From positions 186,001 to 250,000 of the forward strand of contig NZ_JABSOD010000003.1 in NCBI RefSeq assembly GCF_013283795.1: a stretch of 64,000 nucleotides of DNA, read 5' to 3'. Made by a program: the position numbers and the translations under genes. The notes beneath the pieces were generated by a model. It was not told where the DNA came from and did not search any database. It saw only the letters and a list, made by a program, of their open reading frames with translations. The stretch comes from Rheinheimera lutimaris. Its GTDB lineage: Bacteria > Pseudomonadota > Gammaproteobacteria > Enterobacterales > Alteromonadaceae. Position 1 is the stretch's first letter. The number at the start of each line of letters is the position of its first letter. Of the stretch, positions 1 to 8,165 are shown in pieces.

Positions 1-38
1 GTGATGGCAGCTGGAGTTTTATCTGTAATTTATAGCAC

Positions 39-178
39 TTAATAATCCGGGCGGTTGGGCTGAAAGCTCACCGCTTTTCCCAGGTTTTGGGTTTCGGGTA
101 ATGCGGTGAGCGGGTAACACTTTTCAGGCTCGTCGCAGCAACTCGCGCCCGGGCGGGCACTCAGACACTCTGCGCCGC
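39..178 (-). pseudogene. Possible C-terminal remnant of an unidentified gene
   Basis: On the minus strand an open frame of about 46 codons ends in TAA at 39-41. It reads as plausible protein, with a Cys-rich stretch (CCDEPEKC) and the tail NRPDY. There is no start codon in this frame, and a TGA lies just upstream. A second minus-strand frame over about 160-230 also looks protein-like and stops where this one opens, as expected from one frameshift. I do not recognise the product, and chance cannot be excluded. Confidence 0.2.
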
Positions 179-256
179 CCTGCCAAGGTCACGCCCCTCA
201 CCAATATCGAATTCAGTGCAGCCTTGAAACGTCTTGGCAGCATAGGAGATCCAAAG

Positions 257-697
257 ATGAAACCCAACCATTTAATCCCAGCAATCCTATCAACCAGCCT
301 GCTATTTATCAGCCTGCAGGCCAGCAGCCATGGCTATGTCGACTACCCCAAAGCCCGGCAGCAAATTTGTAAAGACGACGGCGGCTACTGGTGGCCGGCC
401 GATGGCAGCGGTATTCCCAATGCAGCTTGCCGTGCTGCTTACCAGCAATCCGGCGGCTATATGCTGACGCAACATCATGAATTTTCTGCTAACGTCGGCG
501 ATTACCGCAATATGGCCGCCGTACAAAGCGTGGTTAGCGATGGCAGCCTGTGCGCTGCCGGCGACAGCCGCAAGAGCGGTATCGATATTCCGTCAACTGA
601 ATGGCAGCGCACCACTGTCGATCTGGCGACAAGCAGCGAATTAACACTGCGCTTTCGCGCCACCACACCGCATAACCCCAGCTTCTGGCAAGTTTAA
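257..697 (+). pseudogene. Truncated AA10 lytic polysaccharide monooxygenase (chitin-binding, GbpA-like)
   Basis: AA10 enzymes are secreted copper monooxygenases that oxidatively cut chitin or cellulose. The ATG at 257 follows a GGAG ribosome site. The signal peptide ends LQASS, so the mature protein would begin HGYVDYPKA, giving the N-terminal copper-binding His. The family pattern continues (KDDGGYWWPADG, GIPNAACRAAY) up to TPHNPSFWQV, where a stop cuts the domain short: only 146 residues remain. The second copper-site half of the domain and any C-terminal binding module are missing. A different frame is open from 687 to 791 (starting GKFNAGSGDN) and does not resemble the expected AA10 continuation, which suggests a deletion as well as a frame change. 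I infer an inactive relic. A chitin or glucan role for the ancestor follows from the family only. Confidence 0.6.
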
Positions 698-819
698 TGC
701 CGGCAGCGGCGACAACCCGCCGCCACTGTGGTTTGATAACGGCACTTATGTGAACTTGCAGACCCCGGCCGAAGTTGGCGCCCGGGGGTAGGTAGAAATT
801 AGAGCTGTTTACTCTAAAC

Positions 820-1305
820 TCACCAAAGCGCTTGTTTCGACACGGCCAGCCACATAATCACCAGCACGGTTGCCGGTAGGGTGATCAGTGCCAGATTGGT
901 AAAAGCTTTATGGTAAAACTGCACCAGCGCCTGCTGGCGTGCTGTTAAGGCGGTACCGGCACTGCGCCTGGCGATTAGCCGGTTTACCTTCCAGTTACCC
1001 AGCCAGATATCGACTATTTCCAGCGGTACTATGATTAGCAGCACCAGCCAGAGCTTTTGTTGCAGCCACGGCATGCTGATAAAACCGAATATAAAAGCCA
1101 CGCCGGCGCCGCTTAACAGCAGGGTAACCAGTGCAATATGTTCCAGTGTTAGCGTCCAGAAAAATACCCGGTACACTTTGGCGGTGGCAGCTGATAACTC
1201 GCCTTCCTGCTGCTGCATATAGCGCAGTACCAACCAGGATCCCAGCGCCGGGCCTAACCACATCACCAGTGAGCCGATATGAATAACCTTAAGCGCGGCG
1301 TACAT
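820..1305 (-). CDS. DUF2269-like integral membrane protein
   Basis: This 161-residue protein has about four hydrophobic segments: residues 5-25 (ending GPALGSWLVL), about 50-75, about 80-100 and a final one near the C terminus. The opening MYAALKVIHIGSLVMW resembles DUF2269-type membrane proteins, whose function is unknown. I chose the ATG at 1305 over an in-frame GTG at 1320 because the latter would lengthen an already large overlap with the upstream gene. The two genes overlap by 43 bases and are probably co-transcribed. No catalytic motif is visible. It could be a subunit partner of the preceding membrane protein, but nothing in the sequence proves this. Confidence 0.55.
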   Translation of the reverse strand: MYAALKVIHIGSLVMWLGPALGSWLVLRYMQQQEGELSAATAKVYRVFFWTLTLEHIALVTLLLSGAGVAFIFGFISMPWLQQKLWLVLLIIVPLEIVDIWLGNWKVNRLIARRSAGTALTARQQALVQFYHKAFTNLALITLPATVLVIMWLAVSKQALW

Positions 1306-1940
1306 GGTTTGCCCCCCCACAGCTTCCAGGCAATCAGTACAAACCAGGCGGTGCTAAGCACCATACTGGCGGCGGTAAAGTACTCCGCCAGTTTCAGCTG
1401 CTGCAACGCTACGCTAACCGACAAACCCAGGCCCAATAGCCAGACCACTATGCCGGGGTATAGCCAGAGTTTTAACGCCGGTTGCTGCTTTAACAGCGCC
1501 AACGTTAGCAGCATACCGCCGATGTTGTATAAGCCGTTACCAAGAAAGCCGGTCAGGTGCATGGCAAGTAAATCAATAAACTGCAGTGTGGCAACATCGG
1601 TAATGGCGATATGAGGCATGACAAAGGCGTACAGGGTTTCGGCCATCAGATCCGGCGCCATGCCAAGCGCCACCAGCAACACACCATACTGCCGGGCGGC
1701 GCCCGGCTCCAGCGCGGTAGACAGCATAACGGCAAAGGCGAGTAAACTGAGCGCGGCCAGCATCCAACTTAGCCAGCCCAGTTGCCATAGCAGAAGGTTG
1801 TTATTGATGTAATTAAGCCTTGTAGCAAGGTCATCACCTACCGGTAAGCCCGGTCGCATCGGGCCGTTCATCATAATGCAGGCAATAAAAATCAGTATTG
1901 CAATCAGTAGCGTGGCGTAAAAATAATGCGGTTTCGTCAT
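1263..1940 (-). CDS. Multi-pass membrane protein of unknown function
   Basis: This 225-residue protein has about six membrane segments, with an N-terminal signal anchor (residues 6-25) followed by a short loop containing GPMRPGLPVGDD. I do not recognise a family with confidence; it has a general DUF4386-like look. Its last 13 codons lie inside the next gene and follow a run of seven G on the coding strand (1312-1318 in plus coordinates). The Arg-rich tail CTPRLRLFISAHW may therefore come from an indel in that run rather than be native. It is probably the first gene of a two-gene operon with the DUF2269-like gene. Confidence 0.5.
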   Translation of the reverse strand: MTKPHYFYATLLIAILIFIACIMMNGPMRPGLPVGDDLATRLNYINNNLLLWQLGWLSWMLAALSLLAFAVMLSTALEPGAARQYGVLLVALGMAPDLMAETLYAFVMPHIAITDVATLQFIDLLAMHLTGFLGNGLYNIGGMLLTLALLKQQPALKLWLYPGIVVWLLGLGLSVSVALQQLKLAEYFTAASMVLSTAWFVLIAWKLWGGKPCTPRLRLFISAHW

Positions 1941-2090
1941 ATCAGGCAGTCCATAGCGACAAGGCAGTTATCTTAAAAAGTATGTTATTCGTTTAAGGGG
2001 GATATTCCGGCTGACTTATGCATGTTATCCGACCGGGCGAGCAAGGACATTACTTTGTGTCCTGTAACCGATATCAAAGCAGTTGATATT

Positions 2091-3092
2091 TTAAACCGGT
2101 ATTGACGATTCGCGCTCTACCAGTTCCGGCATAAAAACGTTATTAACTTCGATGTTTTTGTTGTAAAGGTTTTTCAGTAGCCACAGTGCCGCCATTTTTC
2201 CCATTTCATGTATGGGGTTGTTTACCGTGGTTAGCTTAGGCGACACATAGCGGGCGAAGGGGATGTTATCGAAGCCGACGAAAGATAAATCTTGCGGAAT
2301 ATACATACCCCGTTCTAAGCACACTGATATTGCACCTGATACCATTTGGTCGTTGGCGCATACTACTGCGGTAAAGGGTTTTGTCGGCCGCTGTTGCAAC
2401 AAATAAGTCATGCCGTCTACGCCGCCTTCCTCGCGGTAATCACCTTCGAAGCACAGCGCAGGGTCAAAATCGACATTCACTTCGCTTAGCGCGCGCTTGT
2501 GACCCACCAAGCGTTCAATGGCATCGTGTTTTTTGGCGGGTCCGGAAATGTAGGCAATATTACGATGGCCTTGCGAGATCAAATGCCGGGTAGCCATATA
2601 ACCGCCTAACTCATTCTCCAGATAAATACAGCGCTCGTTAATTTGCTCAATGTACCGGTTGATGAGTACAATCGACGTCGGGCCTTTGCTCAGATTGATC
2701 AGGTATTCATCGGATACGGCTTCCACGTCTAAAATTAATGCATCGCAGCCGCGGTCTAATAAAAACTCCACGCTATCTTTTTCTTGCGCAGCATCGCTGT
2801 GGCCTACGGCAATAATAACGTGTTTGTTTTCTAAACGCAGAGATGCTTCAATTTCAGCCATCATCGGGCCATAGTAAGGGCCGTCTAATTGCGATACCAG
2901 CACGCCAACACTGTTAGAGCAATTAGACGCCAGCGACTGGGCAAAGGTGTTGGGCCTGTAACCCAACTTATCCATGGCATCAAGCACCTTTTGCCGTGTT
3001 TTTTCACTGACATTGGTGTTTTTGTTCATCACCCTGGATACGGTGGCTAATGACACCCCAGCCAGTTGAGACACATCATAAATTGTTGCCAT
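2091..3092 (-). CDS. LacI-family transcriptional repressor of the beta-glucoside locus
   Basis: This is a full-length LacI/GalR regulator of 333 residues. The N-terminal helix-turn-helix (IYDVSQLAGVSLATVSRVMN, residues 4-23) and hinge helix (YRPNTFAQSLAS) are followed by a periplasmic-binding-protein-like sugar-sensing domain, with the family signatures GHRNIAYISGP and DLSFVGFDNIPFARY. Such proteins bind 14-base palindromes with a central CG and release them on binding a sugar. It is the last gene after the GPH symporter (51-base gap). Three matching palindromes occur upstream of the GH1 gene and between the TonB receptor and GH3 genes, so it is the natural candidate for their regulator. The inducer is probably a beta-glucoside such as cellobiose or laminaribiose, inferred from the neighbours. 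Confidence 0.88.
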   Translation of the reverse strand: MATIYDVSQLAGVSLATVSRVMNKNTNVSEKTRQKVLDAMDKLGYRPNTFAQSLASNCSNSVGVLVSQLDGPYYGPMMAEIEASLRLENKHVIIAVGHSDAAQEKDSVEFLLDRGCDALILDVEAVSDEYLINLSKGPTSIVLINRYIEQINERCIYLENELGGYMATRHLISQGHRNIAYISGPAKKHDAIERLVGHKRALSEVNVDFDPALCFEGDYREEGGVDGMTYLLQQRPTKPFTAVVCANDQMVSGAISVCLERGMYIPQDLSFVGFDNIPFARYVSPKLTTVNNPIHEMGKMAALWLLKNLYNKNIEVNNVFMPELVERESSIPV

Positions 3093-3143
3093 AGTTGTGC
3101 AGTCGCTTATTTTTCCAATAAAAATGCAAAGGAGTTGCCGACA

Positions 3144-4472
3144 CTATTCTGTCGTTTGTTTCAATTCCCGGCTAATTACCGCTATTTTGTTATTGTCCAG
3201 CAAGTACCAGCGCATTATAAAGGCAACGGCAATTGAACCGATAGCCGGGAACAGGCTAAATGACAATAATAAACCGGTTTTAGTGGCATCACTTTGCACA
3301 ACATCAGCCTGATAGCCGTATCCTGCTAACAGCCAACCTGCGGTGGCACCGCCTATAGCAATACCTAATTTGATAAAAAATACAATGGAAGAGTACACCA
3401 TGCCTGTGGTTCTGATACCTGTTTTCCACTGGCCGTAGTCAACTGCGTCAGCCATTTTTGCCCACAACAAAGGCGTACCGGTGTTAAACACCATATTCCA
3501 CAATACGTACAAGGTTATCGCCAGTATGGCCTGCTCTGCCGGCACAAAGAAACTAGCTGCACATAAGGTTGCCGCAACAAGTTGAATGGCAATATACAGT
3601 TTAACTTTACAAAATCGCTTTGCCAGTTGGTTAGCGACAATACAACCAATAATGCTACCAAACATACCCAGCGTAATAATCAGTGAAATACTGTCAGGCA
3701 TTTCCAGGTAATATTTAATGTAATAAATAGCAAGGGTGGTACGCAAGACAAAGCCACTCATTAAGAAAAGTGTTGCTGTCGCCAGTACACGCCATTGGTC
3801 GTTTTGCCACAGGGTTTTAAAGTTCTGCAGGTAAGTGCCGGATTGCTCCTTAGGCGGGATAACACGCTCTTTAGTGCCGTAGAAGCAAATTAAAAACATC
3901 ATCACGCCCAAAATGCTCATTGCCATAATGGTAAGTTGGTAGCCTTTTGCTTTGTCTCCCTGGCCAAAATACTCCACCAGCGGCAAGGTGCAGGCTGAAA
4001 CCAGTACACCGCCGATGAAGGCAAAAATAAAGCGATAAGTTTGTACCGATACCCGCTCTTTAGGGTCGTCGGTAAGGGACGCGCCTAGTGCGCAGTAAGG
4101 GATATTGATGGCGGTATAAACCATCATTAACAAGGTGTAGGTGACAAAGGCGTAAATCATTTTACCGTTTTCAGATAAATCCGGTGTGGTAAATGCCAGC
4201 ACACTGATCACGCCAAAAGGCAGGGCAAACCAGAGTAAGTAGGGCCTGAATTTACCGTGTTTACTTTGAGTGCGGTCGGCGAAAGCTCCCATTAAGGGAT
4301 CGGTAACCGCATCCATTATTCTAACCAGTAAAAACATAGTGCCGACAAAAGCCGGTGAAATACCAAAAATGTCGGTGTAAAAAAAGGTTAAAAACAACAT
4401 TACGGTTTGGAACACGATATTGCTGGCTGTGTCGCCCAACCCGTAGGCCATTTTTTCTTTGATGCTAACCAT
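3144..4472 (-). CDS. GPH-family sugar:cation symporter (MelB-like)
   Basis: This 442-residue protein has about twelve membrane segments and the GPH-family features MAYGLGDTASN at the N terminus, RIMDAVTDPLMGAFADRT in the first cytoplasmic loop (the Asp-rich cation/sugar region of MelB-type carriers) and the mid-protein PYCALGASLTDDPKER. These inner-membrane carriers import glycosides with sodium or protons. The start ATG at 4472 follows a clear GAGGT site. It lies 45 bases after the GH1 beta-glucosidase and 51 before the LacI gene, all on the same strand. I infer import of the disaccharide or short beta-glucoside that GH1 cleaves. Confidence 0.87.
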   Translation of the reverse strand: MVSIKEKMAYGLGDTASNIVFQTVMLFLTFFYTDIFGISPAFVGTMFLLVRIMDAVTDPLMGAFADRTQSKHGKFRPYLLWFALPFGVISVLAFTTPDLSENGKMIYAFVTYTLLMMVYTAINIPYCALGASLTDDPKERVSVQTYRFIFAFIGGVLVSACTLPLVEYFGQGDKAKGYQLTIMAMSILGVMMFLICFYGTKERVIPPKEQSGTYLQNFKTLWQNDQWRVLATATLFLMSGFVLRTTLAIYYIKYYLEMPDSISLIITLGMFGSIIGCIVANQLAKRFCKVKLYIAIQLVAATLCAASFFVPAEQAILAITLYVLWNMVFNTGTPLLWAKMADAVDYGQWKTGIRTTGMVYSSIVFFIKLGIAIGGATAGWLLAGYGYQADVVQSDATKTGLLLSFSLFPAIGSIAVAFIMRWYLLDNNKIAVISRELKQTTE

Positions 4473-4517
4473 ACTTACCTCAAAATTATTATTATTTTTA
4501 CCCTGTTGTGGAAGCGA

Positions 4518-5846
4518 CTAGCGTGAGCCAATCAGCGCTTTATATGCCAATCCACTGTTTTTAATCGTACGTTTTTGGTTGGCGTAGTCCACATAAACAA
4601 TACCGAAGCGTTTCAGATAGCCCTCTGCCCATTCAAAGTTATCCATCAGGCTCCAGGCGAAATAGCCTTGCACATTGACACCTTGTTCTACGGCATTGTG
4701 CACTGCTAACAGATGTTGCTGGTAGTAATCGATACGATCCTGGTCTTCGACAATGCCATCTACCAGCTTATCCGGCATAGCGGCGCCATTTTCAGTGATA
4801 TAAACCGGCGGTAATGGATATTTCTGGTGCAATGATACGAGTAAATCGGTAAACGCTTGCGGATAAATTTCCCAGCCCATATCCGTTTTAGGCGCATCCA
4901 CCATATTCACTTCCGCAAAGGGTTTACCGGGGGCGGCTTGATAAACCGTACGGGTATAGAAGTTAATGCCCAGGAAATCCAGTGGCGCCTGCATAATGGC
5001 AAAGTCGCCATCGTGAATAACCGGTTTATCCTCATCAGATAACAGGGCAAAACTGTCCGGGTAAGCGCCATCGAACAGTGGCTTAATATACCACTGGTTA
5101 AAATAGTCATCGGCCAGTTGGGCAGCGGTTTTATCGGCCTCACTGTCGGTATGCGGATAGGCTGGTGTAAAATTAAGTACGATACCATTCAGGCTGTGTG
5201 GGCTGTTTTTTTGCAGCACCGGCATAGCTAAGCCGTGCGCCAATAACAAGTGATGCGCTGCTTGCCGGCCGAAAGCTTTTTTTGCCAATCCCGGAGCATG
5301 AATACCCACTTCATAACCCAGATAAGAGCTGCAAAACGGCTCATTAAAGGTGGCGTAAGCGTATACCCTGTTGCCTAAAGCCTGCGTTATCTTGTCAGCA
5401 TAATCGCGAAACAAATAGGCTGTCTGCCGGTTTAGCCAACCGCCGTTGTCCTCAATGTGTTGTGGTAAATCCCAGTGGTACAAGGTGACATAAGTTTTGA
5501 TTTGCTTCGCATTTAACGCGTCGAGTAAATTAATGTAAAAATCGACACCTTGCTGGTTCAGGCTGCCATCTTTGTGAATCACCCGCGGCCAGGATATCGA
5601 CAGGCGGTAGGCATCGACACCCAGTGAGCTTATCAGCTCAACATCTTGCTGCCACAAGTTGTAGTGGTTGCAAGCAACATCTCCGTTGGAGCCGTCACGC
5701 ACCTTGCCTGCGGTGGCGCAAAAGGTATCCCAAATACATGGTAGCCTGCTGTCTGAGGCTCCTTCTATTTGGAAGGATGCTGTAGCCACACCGTAGGTGA
5801 AGGCTTTATCAAGCAATTTTGACGCTTTAGGTAAGCTATATTTCAT
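4518..5846 (-). CDS. GH1 beta-glucosidase
   Basis: This cytoplasmic 442-residue enzyme has no signal peptide. It hydrolyses terminal beta-D-glucosyl residues with retention of configuration. The sugar-binding motif ATASFQIEGA is at residues 21-30, the acid/base Glu is E169 in TFNEP, and the nucleophile is E352 in YITENG. The C-terminal part has the family aglycone/sugar-site pattern WSLMDNFEWAEGY. Length is normal for bacterial GH1. It is followed by the GPH symporter and LacI genes, which suggests an import-and-cleave unit. A LacI-type operator ends two bases upstream of its ATG, where the ribosome site should be, and no strong Shine-Dalgarno sequence is visible. Exact linkage preference cannot be read from sequence. 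Confidence 0.93.
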   Translation of the reverse strand: MKYSLPKASKLLDKAFTYGVATASFQIEGASDSRLPCIWDTFCATAGKVRDGSNGDVACNHYNLWQQDVELISSLGVDAYRLSISWPRVIHKDGSLNQQGVDFYINLLDALNAKQIKTYVTLYHWDLPQHIEDNGGWLNRQTAYLFRDYADKITQALGNRVYAYATFNEPFCSSYLGYEVGIHAPGLAKKAFGRQAAHHLLLAHGLAMPVLQKNSPHSLNGIVLNFTPAYPHTDSEADKTAAQLADDYFNQWYIKPLFDGAYPDSFALLSDEDKPVIHDGDFAIMQAPLDFLGINFYTRTVYQAAPGKPFAEVNMVDAPKTDMGWEIYPQAFTDLLVSLHQKYPLPPVYITENGAAMPDKLVDGIVEDQDRIDYYQQHLLAVHNAVEQGVNVQGYFAWSLMDNFEWAEGYLKRFGIVYVDYANQKRTIKNSGLAYKALIGSR

Positions 5847-5848
5847 AA

Positions 5849-5862
5849 TGTAATCGCTTTCA
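5849..5862. promoter_or_regulatory. LacI-type operator upstream of GH1
   Basis: TGTAATCGCTTTCA is a near-palindrome with a central CG. It shares the TG-N-AA-N-CGCTT-N-CA pattern of the two sites in the 14.7-14.95 kb divergent promoter region. It ends only two bases before the GH1 start codon, so a bound repressor would cover the ribosome-binding region on DNA and act as a roadblock, or the promoter overlaps it. Confidence 0.7.
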
Positions 5863-5917
5863 TTTTTTGTCTGCTAAAAAGGCGTAACGTCCGTTTCATT
5901 TAATGCTCGCCCGGGGG

Positions 5918-6628
5918 TTAACTAAAATTAGTAAAGATATTGGCGGTAAGGCGCCCACTGACAGCTGAGCCATCAATGTCGGTAGCGTCATCTACCAGAG
6001 TGGAGTGCAGCAAGTTGCCGGGATAAATAATCAGCCGGTTGGCTTGATAAGGCACCTGATAGTACAGCTCATAATGGTTGTCGCTTTTTACAAAGTACTG
6101 TTGTCTAGGGTTGCCGTGCTTGTCGATAAATCGTTGAGCAGAGTTAAAATAGTGCTCGCGGCGCGCATCGCTGATACGCTCATACCCTGTCGGGATATGG
6201 CGGAAAAAGCCGGTGCTGCCATGCGGTTGCGGGTTTATATAGTGCAGGAAGGCAAAATAATAACTGTCGGAGGTATCAAAGTGCGGCAGGCATTGCAGCG
6301 GTTTCAAGCTGTCGCCGCGTTGATTGATCAGTGCGAAAAACAGGTTTTGAGGTTTTAATCTTAGCTGCTTAGGTACCTGATAAACATCGTAAATAAGCGG
6401 ATAAAGTGTAGTTAGGGTGGCGCCGATATAGTCTTTGGGTAATGGTGCTTTCAGGCCGGGATAATAGGCTTTAACATCGGGTTGAAAGTCACTTTGCTGC
6501 GCAGTATGCCTAAGTGTATCAATGTCGGTGGCGAAATCATCAATGATGATTAATGGCGTGCGCTCCTGCCCCAGATGTACTATCACGGGTTGCAGTGCGT
6601 TATTTATGCCAAAATCAAAGTGCTGCAT
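5918..6628 (-). CDS. DUF6445-type putative Fe(II)/2-oxoglutarate-like oxygenase
   Basis: This soluble 236-residue protein fits the DUF6445 type that recurs beside tryptophan-halogenase and SapC genes. A possible iron triad is visible: HFDTSD (H-x-D) in the middle and a distal His in YPGNLLHSTL, followed by SGRLTANIF with the Arg expected to hold 2-oxoglutarate. That pattern resembles prolyl-4-hydroxylase-like oxygenases, but the activity is inferred. The N terminus (LIIIDDFATDIDTLR) resembles the start of such oxygenase domains. It begins two bases after the halogenase stop codon, so the two are probably translated together. Its substrate is unknown. Confidence 0.7.
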   Translation of the reverse strand: MQHFDFGINNALQPVIVHLGQERTPLIIIDDFATDIDTLRHTAQQSDFQPDVKAYYPGLKAPLPKDYIGATLTTLYPLIYDVYQVPKQLRLKPQNLFFALINQRGDSLKPLQCLPHFDTSDSYYFAFLHYINPQPHGSTGFFRHIPTGYERISDARREHYFNSAQRFIDKHGNPRQQYFVKSDNHYELYYQVPYQANRLIIYPGNLLHSTLVDDATDIDGSAVSGRLTANIFTNFS

Positions 6629-6630
6629 GG

Positions 6631-8121
6631 TTACATCGCCGTGGCTTTACAGTAATGCTGAATAAAGTCGTTATGGGGCGGGTATTTCGCCACACTGCGT
6701 TGCACGTTCGCCTGAATCGTTTTTAAAAAATTGTCCAGTTCGCTGTCTGTCATGGCGTCGACTATCGGGTGATACTGCTCCGGCATTAAACCTTGCCCTA
6801 ACATCACCTGGATCCAAGAGCTTTCGCCAAACAGTTCCTGGGCAAACTTGTATACTTTGCCACTTTGTTTAAACAGCGCAATGCGATGTGCCAGTGACTC
6901 TGGCACGTCCATATCTCGGCAGTAACGCCAGAATGGCGTGTCGCTGCGCTCTGTCACTTTGTAGTGCAGGATAATAAAGTCACGAATGTTGAGTAGTTCA
7001 ACTTCAGTCTGATGGTTAAACTCATCCACATCAGCACTTTGAATACCGTGTGCAGGAAACATTTGCAGCAAGCGAATAATGCTGCGCTGAATAAGGTGAA
7101 TGCTGGTTGATTCCAACGGCTCTAAAAAGCCCGCCGACAGCCCGATAGCAACACAGTTTTTATGCCAGTGTTTACGCCGGGTACCGGTGCGGAATTTGAT
7201 CAGCCTGGGGTTGGTTAACATCTCCCCGTCAACATTGTCAGTAATGCTCTGAATTGCCGCATCATCGCTAAGGTATTTACTACAGTACACTAAGCCATTA
7301 CCAACCCGGCTTTGCAGAGGAATGCGCCACTGCCAACCAGCATCCCGTGCGATAGATCGGGTATAAGCAATAGGTGCTGCAATGCTTTTAGTTTGTACAG
7401 CGACTGCACTGTCGCAGGGCAGCCAGTGGCTCCAGTCTTCAAAGCCGGTGTTCAGAGTTTGCTCTATTAATAGTGCTTTAAAGCCGGTGCAATCAATGAA
7501 CAGATCGCCATCTATTTCCTCACCGCTTTGCAGAGTCAGCCCGGCAATGTCACCATTTGCATGTTGTTTAACGGTAGCAATTTTGCCTTCAATACGCGTT
7601 AAACCATGCTGCTCTGCCAATTGGCGCAGGTACTTTGCATATAGCGAGGCATCCATATGATAGGCATGATTAAGATCCTGATTTGGCAGCACAGCAAAAC
7701 GACCTTCACGTGCCGCCAGATGCTCTGTGCAGTATGCACCTATATCTTCGGCGATGCCACGCTGGCGGCCTTTAAGCCAAAAATGTTGAAAACCACAAGC
7801 CCAGCAATCTTTGCCTAAATAACCAAAGGAGTGCAGGTAGTTTTTGTTTGTGTCATGCCAGTTCTCAAACGAGATCCCCAGTTTAAAGGTGGCGTTGGTC
7901 GCGGCCATGACTTCGGTTTCTTTCAAACCCAACAGGCGATGAAAGATATGCAGTGTCGGGATCGTGGCTTCACCAACACCAACAGTGCCAATCTCATCAG
8001 ATTCGACCAGCACTACCTCAATCGTTTTGCCCATTAGCTTGGCGATGGCGGCGCCGGTCATCCAGCCTGCGGTACCGCCACCGGCGATCACCACTTTTTT
8101 TATACGCTGCAAAGCATTCAT
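6631..8121 (-). CDS. Tryptophan-halogenase-family flavoprotein (complete motifs)
   Basis: Flavin-dependent halogenases use FADH2, oxygen and halide to halogenate indole-type substrates. This 496-residue protein has the FAD-binding GGGTAGW (residues 14-20), the conserved Lys in ATFKLGISFENW, the diagnostic WxWxIP motif as WQWRIP, and the Glu-Ser pair in FLEPLESTSIHL. All core motifs are present. Characterised relatives of this TonB-receptor-linked clade act on indoles in vitro; the natural substrate is unknown. I chose the ATG at 8121 because AGGGGAAAGC precedes it; the longer frame would begin with TTG at 8169, touching the upstream stop. It sits between the cupin-like and DUF6445 genes. A separate reductase supplying FADH2 is expected, but none is encoded nearby. 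Confidence 0.82.
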   Translation of the reverse strand: MNALQRIKKVVIAGGGTAGWMTGAAIAKLMGKTIEVVLVESDEIGTVGVGEATIPTLHIFHRLLGLKETEVMAATNATFKLGISFENWHDTNKNYLHSFGYLGKDCWACGFQHFWLKGRQRGIAEDIGAYCTEHLAAREGRFAVLPNQDLNHAYHMDASLYAKYLRQLAEQHGLTRIEGKIATVKQHANGDIAGLTLQSGEEIDGDLFIDCTGFKALLIEQTLNTGFEDWSHWLPCDSAVAVQTKSIAAPIAYTRSIARDAGWQWRIPLQSRVGNGLVYCSKYLSDDAAIQSITDNVDGEMLTNPRLIKFRTGTRRKHWHKNCVAIGLSAGFLEPLESTSIHLIQRSIIRLLQMFPAHGIQSADVDEFNHQTEVELLNIRDFIILHYKVTERSDTPFWRYCRDMDVPESLAHRIALFKQSGKVYKFAQELFGESSWIQVMLGQGLMPEQYHPIVDAMTDSELDNFLKTIQANVQRSVAKYPPHNDFIQHYCKATAM

Positions 8122-8165
8122 GCTTTCCCCTGTGCTGCTATGGCGTTGTATGTTGTCATTGTCAG

